From positions 17,328,788 to 17,392,787 of the forward strand of contig NC_092020.1 of assembly GCF_042242105.1 (NCBI RefSeq): DNA of 64,000 nucleotides. The letters run 5' to 3'. Of the stretch, positions 1-11,280 are shown in pieces; position 1 is the stretch's first letter; each line of letters begins with the position of its first letter. The notes beneath the pieces were generated by a model. It was given only the letters and a program-made list of their open reading frames with translations, did no database searches and had not been told where the DNA came from. The stretch is from Pempheris klunzingeri. Taxonomy: Eukaryota; Chordata; Actinopteri; Acropomatiformes; Pempheridae. A program made the position numbers and the translations under genes.

Positions 1-1118
1 TAAGTCAAAAGTAAGGGTATCAAGGCTGGGGTGGTGGACGGAGACAGGAGTTTGTTTAACATCACAGACCTGCAATTAACGCTTGTGTCTTTATTAAACT
101 TACCTTTGATGTTTCCCTAACCTTAACCAAGTATTTTTGTTGACTTACCCTAACATATTTTATTTGTCATAACCACAATTGTTCCCTAATCCTCTTGAAT
201 AATTGTAATGTGTATATAATATATAAAGAAAGAATTTTTAAAACATTGTTATGGAACATAATCAGGGTTTTGCAGAATTAACGTAGCATTATAAAGCGCT
301 CACAAATGGCCCAGAAAAAAATCCAGTTTTAAAAAGGCGCGAATGCAAATTAATTTAAAAATCATTACATTATACGTGATGTGAACACAAGTGCTAAGTG
401 TTACAACCTGAATCATTAACTAAAAACATTCACCACTTGATAAGTGTAAAGTAGGTGTCTAAGTAAGTATGCCACTGCCAAAACCATCTGTACTGTTCTT
501 ATTTTTTCACACTTGCTTTTAGCACCACTCCGCAGTAGCTAATAGCCACATCCCCCACATATGCAGGAGAAATATGTCGGTACACCACTTATTGTTGTTA
601 ATATTAGTTCTCTTTGCAAATGGAGGCGTGCTCTAGCACTGTCTATTGTTCATGTTTGTTCGAATACAGCAGCAGGCCATCTTATTCTAATGGTCACAGT
701 GGAATAAGAACCAGAGCTTGATTTATCCAGAACACAGACATCCTCCTCAACCCCAGACAGAGACAACAAGCAAGTGTGAAGTGCTTGTCCAGGTTCCAAG
801 AATTAGCTGCCGAATATCAGTCATCCTCCTCCTCCACGGCATGTAATAAAATGATCTAGGAAGAGTGTTGTTACAGTATGTGTTGGATTAATGCAGGCCA
901 GAGACAGCCTCCTCCTCACCAGACAAGGACGGAGAGAGGGATGCAAAATAGTGTGATTCCATCTCATAACGACACTGGAACTAGAAACAAACAAGCACAG
1001 ATGAATACTTTCTTCCATCTTTCTGAGTTGCATCAATTTTCCACAATTCAAATGCATTTGACCAGATGAGTAGAAAGCCCCTTCGCGAACTGATTTGATC
1101 AGACTTCAGTAAACAACT

Positions 1119-1119
<1 letters not shown>
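1..1119. other. non-coding, no feature recognised
   Basis: AT-rich sequence with no exon, repeat or RNA gene I can support. Open frames on either strand are short and lack splice context or recognisable domains. If the drp2 model is right, this and the following stretches up to 34 kb are intronic. Confidence 0.5.

Positions 1120-1184
<65 letters not shown>
1120..1184. repeat. (CA)n microsatellite
   Basis: An uninterrupted CA dinucleotide run of about 32 units. The minus-strand Val/Cys-rich ORF over it is an artefact of the repeat. Confidence 0.97.
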
Positions 1185-1186
<2 letters not shown>

Positions 1187-3027
1187 GCCAATGTTTATCC
1201 CTCCTTTCTAGTCATTTCAGAGTAATGGGATGTTAGCAAGTAAATACATATCGGCCTTATTTTTTTAGAGTAAACAGACATACACAAAGATGCTTCTGAA
1301 GCCTTGTGATGAATTTGTTTGGGTTTTATTAAAGTTAACTGCAGTGTTAAGTATGTCTGCCAGGAGAAAATGTATGACTGTGTCTGGGCTCTCTCGTCCT
1401 TCATTCCCCTCATGTATTTCTCCCTATGTAATTGCCACTCCATAATTTACTCTAGAGTGAGCGGTAAATTGAGATTTGGTGTCATTTTGCTTTGTTATTC
1501 ACAGGTTTGTTGTCGCACAACGGTTATTTTTACATCTGTTAAATGTGACACACTGCGCTGTCGAATTGTTGGCAGACAGTGGTGTACATGCCATGGACAC
1601 TACTTATTCGTCCCACTGTGGGGTTTTTTGGAAAGTGCATATATATCACACCCACATTTCACACACTTAAATAAAATGACATTGAATAAATATAGCCAGC
1701 TATGTGGAAAATAAGGGGTTATTTTGTACATAGCTTTGGACTGTTTTCAAGAGGAAAAACTACACACAGAAAAATCCTACATCTATCAACCTTAACTGCT
1801 CTCCTTCAAAGGCAGTCAAAATGAAAGGGGGGCAATCTTAAACACATTTCACATTTTTTGGACACCCACACACGCAGAAAGATTTCTTACTATGTGGGAT
1901 TTCCAGTCCCTCTCTTATGTTTACTTTCTAATGTCTAAATCCAATCATGGCTGTCATGTTGAATTTAAAATGAGCTGCTCCTTATCAGAGCGCTGCACCC
2001 CCTTCTACCACCTCCAACCTGAACCTGACAGGAGTCTGGCTGAGGACAAACAGATGCCAGCTAACCTTGTCCTTGTGCTAACTGTGCTAGCTGCCACTAA
2101 AGCACTGATGTTACGAGACTTCCTGGCTGCTGTTCCTTCCACAAATCACCAGGTTATCTTCCCCCTCCGTCCGTCATACGTTTCCCAATGCTTCCTCTCG
2201 CTCAGATCCTTGAAATGCCAGAGTTCAGTGGCGGAGCTAAGCTAAATGTGGCTGAGTTATGTTGACAGATCCATGGCTCCCTCAGTTCCCTCTGCAGCCC
2301 ACAGCACCCCCACCACCTCCCCACAAAACAAAGTGACATTTCAAGATAAATGATATTTAGGAGTTTTATTTTGAGGAATGAAATTAGCTATGGTTAAAAA
2401 AAGAAAAACAAATGCAATCAGGGCATTGATTTTCAGACAGAGAATGTCTACGTGGAGATCGATTGGTAGCAATAAAGAAAGACCATAAATAAAGGAGCTT
2501 ACAGCACTTGGCGGTGTTATCAGCCCTAGTGCTTTACAACAATACCGCATTACTGTCTGACTTTTATTGTTAAGAGATGCAGCGTTCAGATGGAGTGAAT
2601 GCTACGAGCAGAAGCTTCTCTAACCCCATCTGTCAAAAGCACATTTTACCACATAAGTTCATACCTGTGGTGAGTCAGACAGTTTACTCGAATGCTTAAG
2701 TCATCATTCCTTTTGCAAGGAAACACTATTCGACTGTCACCTACTAAGGAAAAGCTCAACCACTGGAAAATGACTACCTGTCTATGTCTATCTTGACATC
2801 CAGTGTTTTTACTCCTACGTACTAACATTTGAGAAGGGCAAAAGCAGCTTTGTACCCACAACTCTATCAATGACCGTGATGACAGCCAGTGGATTCAAAA
2901 CCCCATCAAATCATATCTTATCATAGCCTGGTGCACAGATAAGTGAGAGTATAAGGTAGCGGTCTAAGGCAGGCTGAAACGCCAGCTGTCAGAGGAAGCG
3001 GTGAGACGCGATATCGCTCATATGCTT
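1185..3027. other. non-coding, no feature recognised
   Basis: No exon signature was found. The open frame of 131 codons on plus at 1319-1714 has Cys/Phe/Tyr-rich composition and no domain, consistent with chance. Confidence 0.5.
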
Positions 3028-3182
3028 TCGGTCTTTATGCTAAGCTGAGTTGAATGTCCTCTAGCTCTAGCTACATATTTAAGGGACAGCTACAAGAGTG
3101 GCATCAATCTTCTCATCTAACTCTTAGCAAGAGAGCAAATAAGTGTATGTCTCAAAATGTTGTGCTATTTCTTAGGCTTTAA
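3028..3182 (+). mobile_element. fragment of a fold-back TTAA transposon (right arm)
   Basis: The sequence from TTTATGCTAAGCTGAG through CATCAATCTTCTCATCTAAC to the terminal TTTAA at 3178-3182 resembles the right arm of the complete copy at 62.9-63.4 kb (TTAATGCTAAGCTAAC, GTATCAATCTTCATAG, AAAATGTCAAACTAT). It also resembles a motif set I know as very common in teleost genomes. The left arm is not apparent, so this is a decayed fragment. Confidence 0.6.
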
Positions 3183-6100
3183 ACGGTAACTAACTATGCA
3201 TTTCAATGTAGCACATAAGTCAATCTAAGTGACACATCTGTAATTTCACTATCCTATTTACTGTGAGAAAATATCTGACCTGAACAGTTTTTTCATATGA
3301 ACTCCTGACGTTGCTCAGAGAATCAGGCCCAGACATTGTCCTGAGTTGCACTTTCTCACATTTAGCGCACAACCAGAGATTTATGTTCTCACCTACTGGA
3401 AAATACTTTGGATGAGGGATGGCTGATTGGTAGAGGGTGAGAAGTATAGTAAAGTACTGTAATGTTTTGTTTATAGCACATTGAAGACTGCAAACGAGGC
3501 CACCAACTCATCCATACTGATGACCATTTTTGTGTTGATATCAATACTACATGTATCACCACCATCTATTATATATAACGAAATAACAAGAGTGGAGGAA
3601 AGAGCATGGATTTTTGTATTATTCTGGTTATGCGTCAGTCACATAATAGAAACATTATTAGCACACCTGCTTGCTCCCTTTGAATTCACACATGGACTCA
3701 ATTGGACATTATGTGCACTTTGTACCAGGCAGCCGGCATGGTAAAGTCTGTTTAAAGTCAGGTCCAACTAATTCGGACATTTAGGTTTCACACATACAGC
3801 CCCTATCAAGACATTACCACTCTTGATAAGTTCAGAGTTGCAGTACATGTGTGAAAGGGACTTTATAAATAGGCCTGGTAGCAGATTTACATATTAATGT
3901 CACACTTCAAAGTCCACTGGTATCAGTGAGAAGTGAGATAGACATAAAGCATGAAATAACCCTCCTATGACTGAAGGCCCAATGAGATCCACATCAATAG
4001 GCTTTTTTCATTTAAATAAGAAATACATAGCAAGCAAAGTACAAATGGAGGAAACTCCACGCCCCTGAGCCAGACATCTTGAGAAGAATAGACTTCTTCC
4101 ACTGCCAATTCAGTAAAGCCTGCACAGCAAATTTCACACAACCATTTTGCGCTCTGCTGATAAAACACTTTGAAAGCCCAATGACACAGACAATGCCTTC
4201 AGATAGGAAAAAGCCACGTTTTGTCCCCATCCCTTTTCATCAATGTCCCAAATACAACCAAGCCTAACTGAGCAGTGAAACAGAAAAAAAAACCCTACAA
4301 AAACTGACTCCGGCATCACACACCCACACACACTTCAAACACATCATGGCTGAGGCAGTCCTGCTGAAAACCTTACCGAGTTTTGCTTCGTAAATGACTC
4401 AAACTGTGTGAACATCGCCGCTCTAAGCACTATTTGTGATTAGGTCTATTAGGCATGTGAAGAGGATCTGGCACAATGGCACTAGAACCCTGCACCTGTC
4501 GCATTCTCATCCATGCCCCACTCAGTTTTTGTCAATGAATGTAGCTCACTTCATTTCAATGTGCCACTCAAGCTCTTTATTGATGAATAAAAAGACATCG
4601 CTGGTGAATAAAGGATTGCTTTTATTGCCTCATGCAAGGTAAAATGAGATGGATTATTGAGTCAGGATCTCCTAAATCACACCAGGCCTCCACCTCATTG
4701 GGTTTTACTGATCTGGCAAGGAAGTGCCTTCGTTGTGATTAAGATTTCACATCTGGAAGTTTCATAACGTATCCACTGTCATCATCTACACCACTGGAGC
4801 ACAGAAAAAACTCACAAACCCTGGATGGTAGACCTTTTCCCCCCGGTAGACTGTCTGATGGCTGATAGGAAAGGTTGCTCAATTAAAAAGGCACTTTGGG
4901 AAGTCGTCTCCGTGCCCTGCCTGCTGTTTTGCATGCCACCCTGATGCACTATCTCAACATCCAAGGGCTCATTAAAGCAGGTAAGTTCAGTGAAAACAGC
5001 AATGAAAAGGGGAAAGTGAAGCCTTTTTCTTTTTATTGAACTCTTACCACACACTAAACCTCTCCCTTGAACAAGGATCGTCTAATAATTGTTTTATAAT
5101 GTCCAACTTAAGCATGGCGCTCTAATACGCTCAATACTCGGTTTGGAGGATGGCGTTCTTTTAACCATTCCAAACCCAAAACCACAAAAGCAAAAGTCTC
5201 AGGAATGATTTAAACTGAGTGTTTATCTGGCACACTCTCGACAGTTGTAACCCAAGCAGAATTTCATTAGCTAACAAAATGTTGTGGGGTCACCTCATTT
5301 AAAAAAAAAAAAGAGAGATGCTAGCAGCTGCTAAGAGTTGAAGCAGCTTTGCCCTGCTCTTTGTTGAGGTTAGATGTGGGATGTTTCAATTCCAGGGACT
5401 CCAGCCAGACTTGGTAAGCACTACATTCACCAAAATCATTTCCTCAACAGCCTTTTGTAATATTAAACACACTGAAAAATAAACAATAAAACCTAACTTT
5501 AATCTCCAAACTGTGTGTGTCGAATGAGAGCGGAACGATCGACAGGCTTAGCAACAACCTCTAGTCGATTCTCTTTCAGTCCAAGCTAATGACACCTTTG
5601 TCGGTGTAGCATGACGGATTGAATAGGAGGCCTGAGAAAAGAAAACTGTGCAGCTATAACTTGCCCATCTCTGATCCTTGTGCTTTCCTACAATAACAGG
5701 GTGGATGGCTCACTTGAAATTACAGCCACAAACATTTTATTTCTGCCTTTCTGTTGGCTTTCTGCTCTTGTCTGAGGCAGAGCAGTGATGCAGTGCCTCT
5801 CATGGAGGAGGAGAGCAGTGGTACGCTGCCGACCTGCTGGCTCCACACCCACTACGATCAGCTCCATCCACCCTAATCCATCTAACAGCGCCCTCCCACT
5901 GCCTTGTCCCCCTTTTCGCAACTTTACAACCCATTACCCTTGGGCAGGAGCTGCCCTTCTCTGGACCACACTGACATTCAGACGCTATTTAGAGCCATTA
6001 GGCCACCAAGGTCAGCACTTAACTTACATTTTCACAGCTTCGGGCAGCAATGTTTTTTTTTCCTGCTCCCTTTTTTCCTCTGTTATTGTTGTTTTTTGCG

Positions 6101-7089
6101 GCACACTGCACATGCAGCAGTGAATTGCTCATTAGCTAGGGCTCCGGTGCCATAACGTGTGCTGAAAAGGGGAAAGTGGGGGGAGAATCTCAGAAGATTC
6201 AAGGCGACATTTTAAGTCATCCAAGATACAGCATCTGACGAATTAGCTAGCACTGCAGGCTATCCTTATAATCCTGTGGAGAACATCTTGATTTTTTCTA
6301 GGGGGAAGTCAACATAGAAGCCAAGACAAAGAACCATTTTTTGCAGGATTATACAATATAACGCTGAATGGCAACCAATGACAGAGCATCAGACAAGTCT
6401 TCTCACTTTCCTTTGATAGAGCAGTCATGGGTCATAAATTTTCTGATGGAGAGAAGGTTGACCTATTCAGGAACAAGACTTTAGAGGGAAAACCATAACT
6501 TGTCAGAGCTGTCTGTGGCAAGGCAAAAAATGAAATATGGTGTGAGAAGTCCAGTGAACAACCGTTTCTCAAAAGAAAAATCACAAAAGCAACAATTGGA
6601 CACCTAGAGCTATCACATAAATTATCCTTTCGTGATTATCTAGTCCTCATTACATCTGTGTTATTTAGTGAAGAAAAGTGTGACAGAAAGCAAAACTATT
6701 TTGGCGACCAACCATTACAGCAACAGTCACACATAATTTAGCTTATTTACTTTTTATGGACGCAACTTATTTTTTTCAAAACAATATATTAATGTCAACA
6801 CAGAGCATTGTTAAATAGTCAACTGTTCACTGTGGAGTAACACTCAAGTTTTGGAAATAAATTTAGGTTGACCAAGAGTATTGGTTCTATTTATAATTAT
6901 AGCAATATGGTGTAATAATTCTTCTTCAGTTTGTGTTTTGTGGTACATTTTCGGTGAAGTTTCACCAGAAGTGGTATTATATGAATGCTGGGGTTTAATT
7001 CCTCCACTCCTATTACAAGGTGATGTTGCGTTTTTATATTATATTTGTTCTTGTAATATGATGAGAATGTATAATGTAGAGTAAATTAA
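3183..7089. other. non-coding, no feature recognised
   Basis: AT-rich sequence. The overlapping plus-strand frames at 5785-6155 are Pro/His-rich and low-complexity, with no start or splice context. I see no gene. Confidence 0.5.
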
Positions 7090-7620
7090 ATGAACTCAGC
7101 CCTCATAGCTTCAACTGGGAGCCGAATATTCAGTCAAGTAATTGCATTAAGATAACATGAACAATTTATTTGCTGTGCATTTCTGTTAAGCCCCTGCAGC
7201 CATGAGCAGAGTATCTTTTGTTTCTTTTCTCTAAAAAGGTGTTAAAGGTGTTTGCCAATTGATCGGTTCTCCTGGAGCGATTCCCACTGTCACCTCCCAG
7301 CCGAGCAAATGAGCAAGCTGTAAATTAACTTTAATTTCCTAATGACAAATGCAATTCTACTGCAGCAGGGGTGTGACATTCATATTTGATGAGTCACTAT
7401 ATCTCACTTCAAAGGTCCCGATAAACCAGCTCGCAAGCTTTTTTGTAAATATACAGCACTGCACTGAGCCCACTGCAGCCCCTCATTGCCTGGCAACTCC
7501 CCATAGGCTGCTATTGCTCATTCACAGCTCTGTGAGATGTCAGGGGTTGGCGCTTATGAAAATTGAACTCCAAACTCATCTTCACCCCAGGCCAAAAAAA
7601 TGCTGAATGGTGCCTTGTCA
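7090..7620. other. candidate conserved non-coding element
   Basis: Non-repetitive sequence of balanced composition with clustered homeodomain-type ATTA/TAAT cores (for example TAAATTAACTTTAATTTCCT near 7321 and TGTAAATTAACT). There is no codon structure. It stands out from the simple AT-rich filler around it. Conservation itself cannot be seen from one sequence, so this is inference. Confidence 0.3.
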
Positions 7621-7780
7621 TATTCACAAAGCGGAGAGACTAATCTGTGAAGTGAGGCAGGCATCAATAAATCTCACGTCGATGTTTTGACGTATTGACC
7701 GAGGTAGGAGGGGAAGGTGTCTGTGTGATGTGGTGAAGCCATATAAAAAGAAAGTGTGTGTAACAGAGAAAAATGAGAGA

Positions 7781-7802
7781 GGGGGGGGGGGGGGGGGGGG
7801 GG
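7781..7802. repeat. poly-G tract, 22 bases
   Basis: An unbroken run of G preceded by GAGAGA. Such runs are error-prone in sequencing, so the exact length is uncertain. Confidence 0.95.
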
Positions 7803-7899
7803 TTGCCTTTATTAAATTCCACCAACATTTATTCCAAACATTAATTTCATTGCACTATCAGAGCCGTTTCAGGGTTGAGGAATGAAGGAAGAGCAGGAA

Positions 7900-8110
7900 C
7901 AAATTGCTTTCAAGTTCTACAGAGCATTCCCTCTGGATGGCACAGACTGGGACGCCTCTCCCCCTAATTAAATCCCCCTGTTGTATTTAAAAGCGTAAGA
8001 TGTAATTAGAACATTTAGTTTCATTTAAAAACACTTGAATTTCTACCCTCCTACATGCCACAATTTAATTATATTCAGCATATCGAGGAGTCCTGACAGG
8101 AACAGAGAGT
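7900..8110. other. candidate conserved non-coding element, AT-core rich
   Basis: Contains repeated CTAATTAAATC, TGTAATTAGAAC and CAATTTAATTAT cores within non-repetitive sequence, and no open frame. The density of TAATTA-type sites suggests a homeodomain-bound regulatory element; this is inference only. Confidence 0.25.
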
Positions 8111-9412
8111 TGCTATAGAGATGACCACGGATGAGCTGTGCTTGGAAATCCTTCAGAGTGGTGAGCTTTCACACAGTGAGCCAAGCATTTACAGATATAC
8201 ACACACACAAACAAAACCTCTATATGCAAACAAGCACAAGGAAGAGACTACCTCTCTGTCATTTTGTGCTGTAGGTGCATGCAAATATCCAAACACGTGT
8301 ATAAACTGCCACATTCGTAGCAGCTCAGCCAGCTTGCACCGCCACCAAGCAGCAACAAACAAGCACATTGTTCAATCAGGCACCAGCCTCTTGCACAGAT
8401 ACAGGCCACAGGGATGCACCTTTATCGCTGGAAGCAGAAAGCCATCCCGCTCCCCCTACTCGCTGCCTCGATTGGGGCTTTGAACACAGGAGAAATCAAT
8501 GGCAATGTGATGGCCGCTGTCACCGTCATTAGATACCCTTTTCTGATGGAAGAATGGACTGCGTTTCTGCTCCTCAATACAGATCAATTATCCCGAGCCA
8601 AAGTCAACAGGACACCTCACACACATACTCTCACACACTCGTTGTCTGACCTATTTGCCCATCCCTCTCCATAAGCTATAACCCCGAATAGTAGCTGTAG
8701 TAAGCCACAGTAGTCTTACAGAGACCAGTTTGGGTGCAGTTAAGATTCGCTGCAGAGAAGAAATGCTGAGAGATTCACCAGTCATACCAGTGATTTACTC
8801 TCTGCTTTACAAATCAATAGTTATAATACACAGCCATTGACAGCCAGCAGGAGAGAGGTCACGGATATTACAGAGACGGGTCTTTGTGCCATGCAGAATA
8901 CACAATATAAAGCTTCAGCATCTTATAATGCTCAGCTTAGACATGGCTGCTTACTGTTTGGTGAGTACAGAAAGCATCAAATAATCACTTTTGTTAAACC
9001 TCGAAGCATAACGCTGAAAAAAATAACTTAAAAAACACAAACATGTCACTCCTGAGTCTGACAGAGACCTACATGCTCAACCCCCTGATCCTGAGCAAGA
9101 GCTAAGAAATTAGAGAACATGTAAAAACCAGGATTTGTAATTCCAATCTACTGACTCTGTCGAAGAACAAATCAAAACTTTTGTTTGTGAAAAGAATGCA
9201 ACTGAGCAACTTCTCTCAATAAATTTCTTAAGAGAAACATCTCCAAAACATAGAGTAAAAGCTGCTAATCCCCATTGACAACGTAAAGCTGGTGTCTGTT
9301 TTGTTTTGTGTCTGTTATGTTTTTTTAATGAATGTATTCATCTGTTTGGTGGATTACCAGGAAACTCAAAACCCAGCAGATTATGATTAGAGAAGCTCCC
9401 AGCACCCTGCTA
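8111..9412. other. non-coding, no feature recognised
   Basis: The plus-strand frames at 8121-8483 and 8414-8674 contain His/Thr runs from CACACA-like sequence and no domain. No exon can be supported. Confidence 0.5.
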
Positions 9413-9507
9413 TTAAAGCCACTGTGTGTAGATTTTTTGTGTGATCATAGCTTGGAATAATTAGTCTGCATACTGATACTACCAAGTTCTAACTCCAGTG
9501 GCTTTAA
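9413..9507. mobile_element. small MITE with TTAA termini
   Basis: A 95-bp segment bounded by perfect 12-bp inverted repeats: TTAAAGCCACTG at 9413-9424 and CAGTGGCTTTAA at 9496-9507. Both ends carry TTAA, the hallmark target of piggyBac-type transposases. It has no coding capacity. It is probably an internally deleted remnant. Confidence 0.65.
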
Positions 9508-10246
9508 ATGTCTTCTTTGAAAAAGTAAATTTCTGACCACTTCAAAGGAAACATAAGTGGTTTTCTACACAGAAAACAACTTGACTGGAGCACTGAACTT
9601 AATGCCTTAAGACTTATTAATGATTATTGGAGAAAATGTTGCAATAATTTTTCCATTGTAAATGTTTAGAGTCTGATAGTAAATACTGAAACATGCACAG
9701 CAGTGCATGTGTGCATTAAACCATGGCTGCTTTAGATCATTCACCTTCTTGCAGAATAAATCAGGAGCCGTTAAGAGGCAATATAGATGAGAGATCCTAC
9801 TCATGATTTATGGGAACATCATCTGACTCAAACAGCTGTGTGGAGTGATTATATACATGCAACGGTCCCAGCTGAATAACACATTTCTAGCTAGTTCTGC
9901 AATGACTGAAATAAACGTCAGGTCTCCAAACAACCTCCCACAACAACTCTGCCCTTTTTACCGCAGGCGGAACATTTCTTTTACCTCTCACCCATAGATG
10001 AACTAACCTAAAAGTGTCTTCTCCTCACTTCCAACTCAGCTGGTCTCCCACTCTGTATGGCACTAAACCATTTTAGCAGCATTCAGAAAATGCATGGAAG
10101 ACGCGGCTCATTATTTCTGACTACCCTGTCCCCAAATTACCTTTCTAAATCAGGCTAGATTCCAAACTACAAAAAGACCAAGAGTCTACAGCCAGCGGCT
10201 CTGTGAAGCTATACTCAGTCACAGTAGTGCTTTGAGCTAATGCTAA
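9508..10246. other. non-coding, no feature recognised
   Basis: AT-rich spacer between two transposon remnants, with no exon or repeat I can support. Confidence 0.45.
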
Positions 10247-10248
10247 TT

Positions 10249-10914
10249 AGGGGTGTCACGATTCTTTAAATCCATAATTCCATTATTGATTTTCAATTTA
10301 AGTATTTTTTTCCCAGTACTAACATTATTAGACTATCGAGTCCTTATCCATGACGATCAACAGTTCAGTGGTTTTATGCCCTGAAAACTGACATATACTG
10401 TACGTTCAAACTCTTCTTTAAAATCATAGACTACATGGTATGAAGTATGATATAACTGCCATAAGGGGTATTAACACCTGTTAATGTAAGTATATAAAAA
10501 GTATTACATTGTGTATATTTAAATAGATATAGATATATGCTCAGTTTCAGACCTAATACAAAATTTGGCCAACAAAAACAAAACCAAGTGATACCTAAAC
10601 TAATAGACAAGTTTAGCGAAGCTGAGGGAGCACCGGAGTTACACCCATAATTTGACCAGTGGTCTGCACTTGGATCCCAGGAAGTCAGGCAGTTTGCTGG
10701 GGGATTTACAGAGTGGTTGATGAAATTTTTGGAAAGCAAAACTACAAAAGACTGACTTTTGGGGCTCTTTAGGACTTGTTGCCAGAGGTTGGTAAGCTAA
10801 CAGCTATCAGTACTGAGCTTCTTCCACACTTGAGCTGGAGCTGCGTGGCTGAGCAAAATCAAAAGTTCATTACGATCAATTTTCTATTTAGAATTAAAAT
10901 CGTGACACCTCTTA
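10249..10914. mobile_element. non-autonomous hAT-like DNA transposon
   Basis: About 665 bp bounded by inverted ends: AGGGGTGTCACGATT at 10249-10263 and AATCGTGACACCTCT at 10898-10912. Imperfect symmetry continues inward for about 35 bp (TAAATCCATAATTCC against the complement of TTTCTATTTAGAATTAAAA). AGGGGTGTCACGAT ends are typical of fish hAT elements in my recollection. No transposase frame is present. A clean 8-bp target duplication was not identified. Confidence 0.65.
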
Positions 10915-10924
10915 TGCTGATATG

Positions 10925-11280
10925 CATAAAAAGTCAGGGGATTACCAATGTCCCAAGGAGAACATGAAGGAGAACTTATTTTTTGTCTTTACAGTAAATC
11001 ATCTAAGATCCATGAATGTCTGTACAAAATTCTGTGCCAATTCATCTGTTACATGTTTAGAGGAAAAGTCAAAATTTCTGGTCTGATCTTCTGCTGGAAA
11101 AGTCAGGGGATCACCAAGGTCATCAGGATTCATCCTCTGGGCACGACAAATATCTTTACCACAATTTATGGCAATCCATCAAATAGTTGTTGAGACATTT
11201 GAGTGGTGGATTGACTGACAGGATTATATTGCCATCCAGGAACCAATGTCTAAAATCCACAGGACTTAACCATACAAATG
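10925..11280. repeat. dispersed fish repeat (copy 1)
   Basis: Contains the string set AAAGTCAGGGGATCACCAA, GGATTCATCCTCTGGG, TATGGCAATCCATC and AGTTGTTGAGACATTTGAG. The same strings recur in the window at 26985-27430. The first block (AAAAGTCAGGGGATTACCAA) appears twice here, about 170 bp apart, so the copy is internally repeated. I know this family as widespread in teleosts but cannot name it. Open frames over it on both strands are not genes. Confidence 0.7.

Noticed and set aside
1319..1714. 131-codon plus-strand ORF
   Set aside because: Cys/Phe/Tyr-rich translation of AT-rich DNA with no supporting signals.
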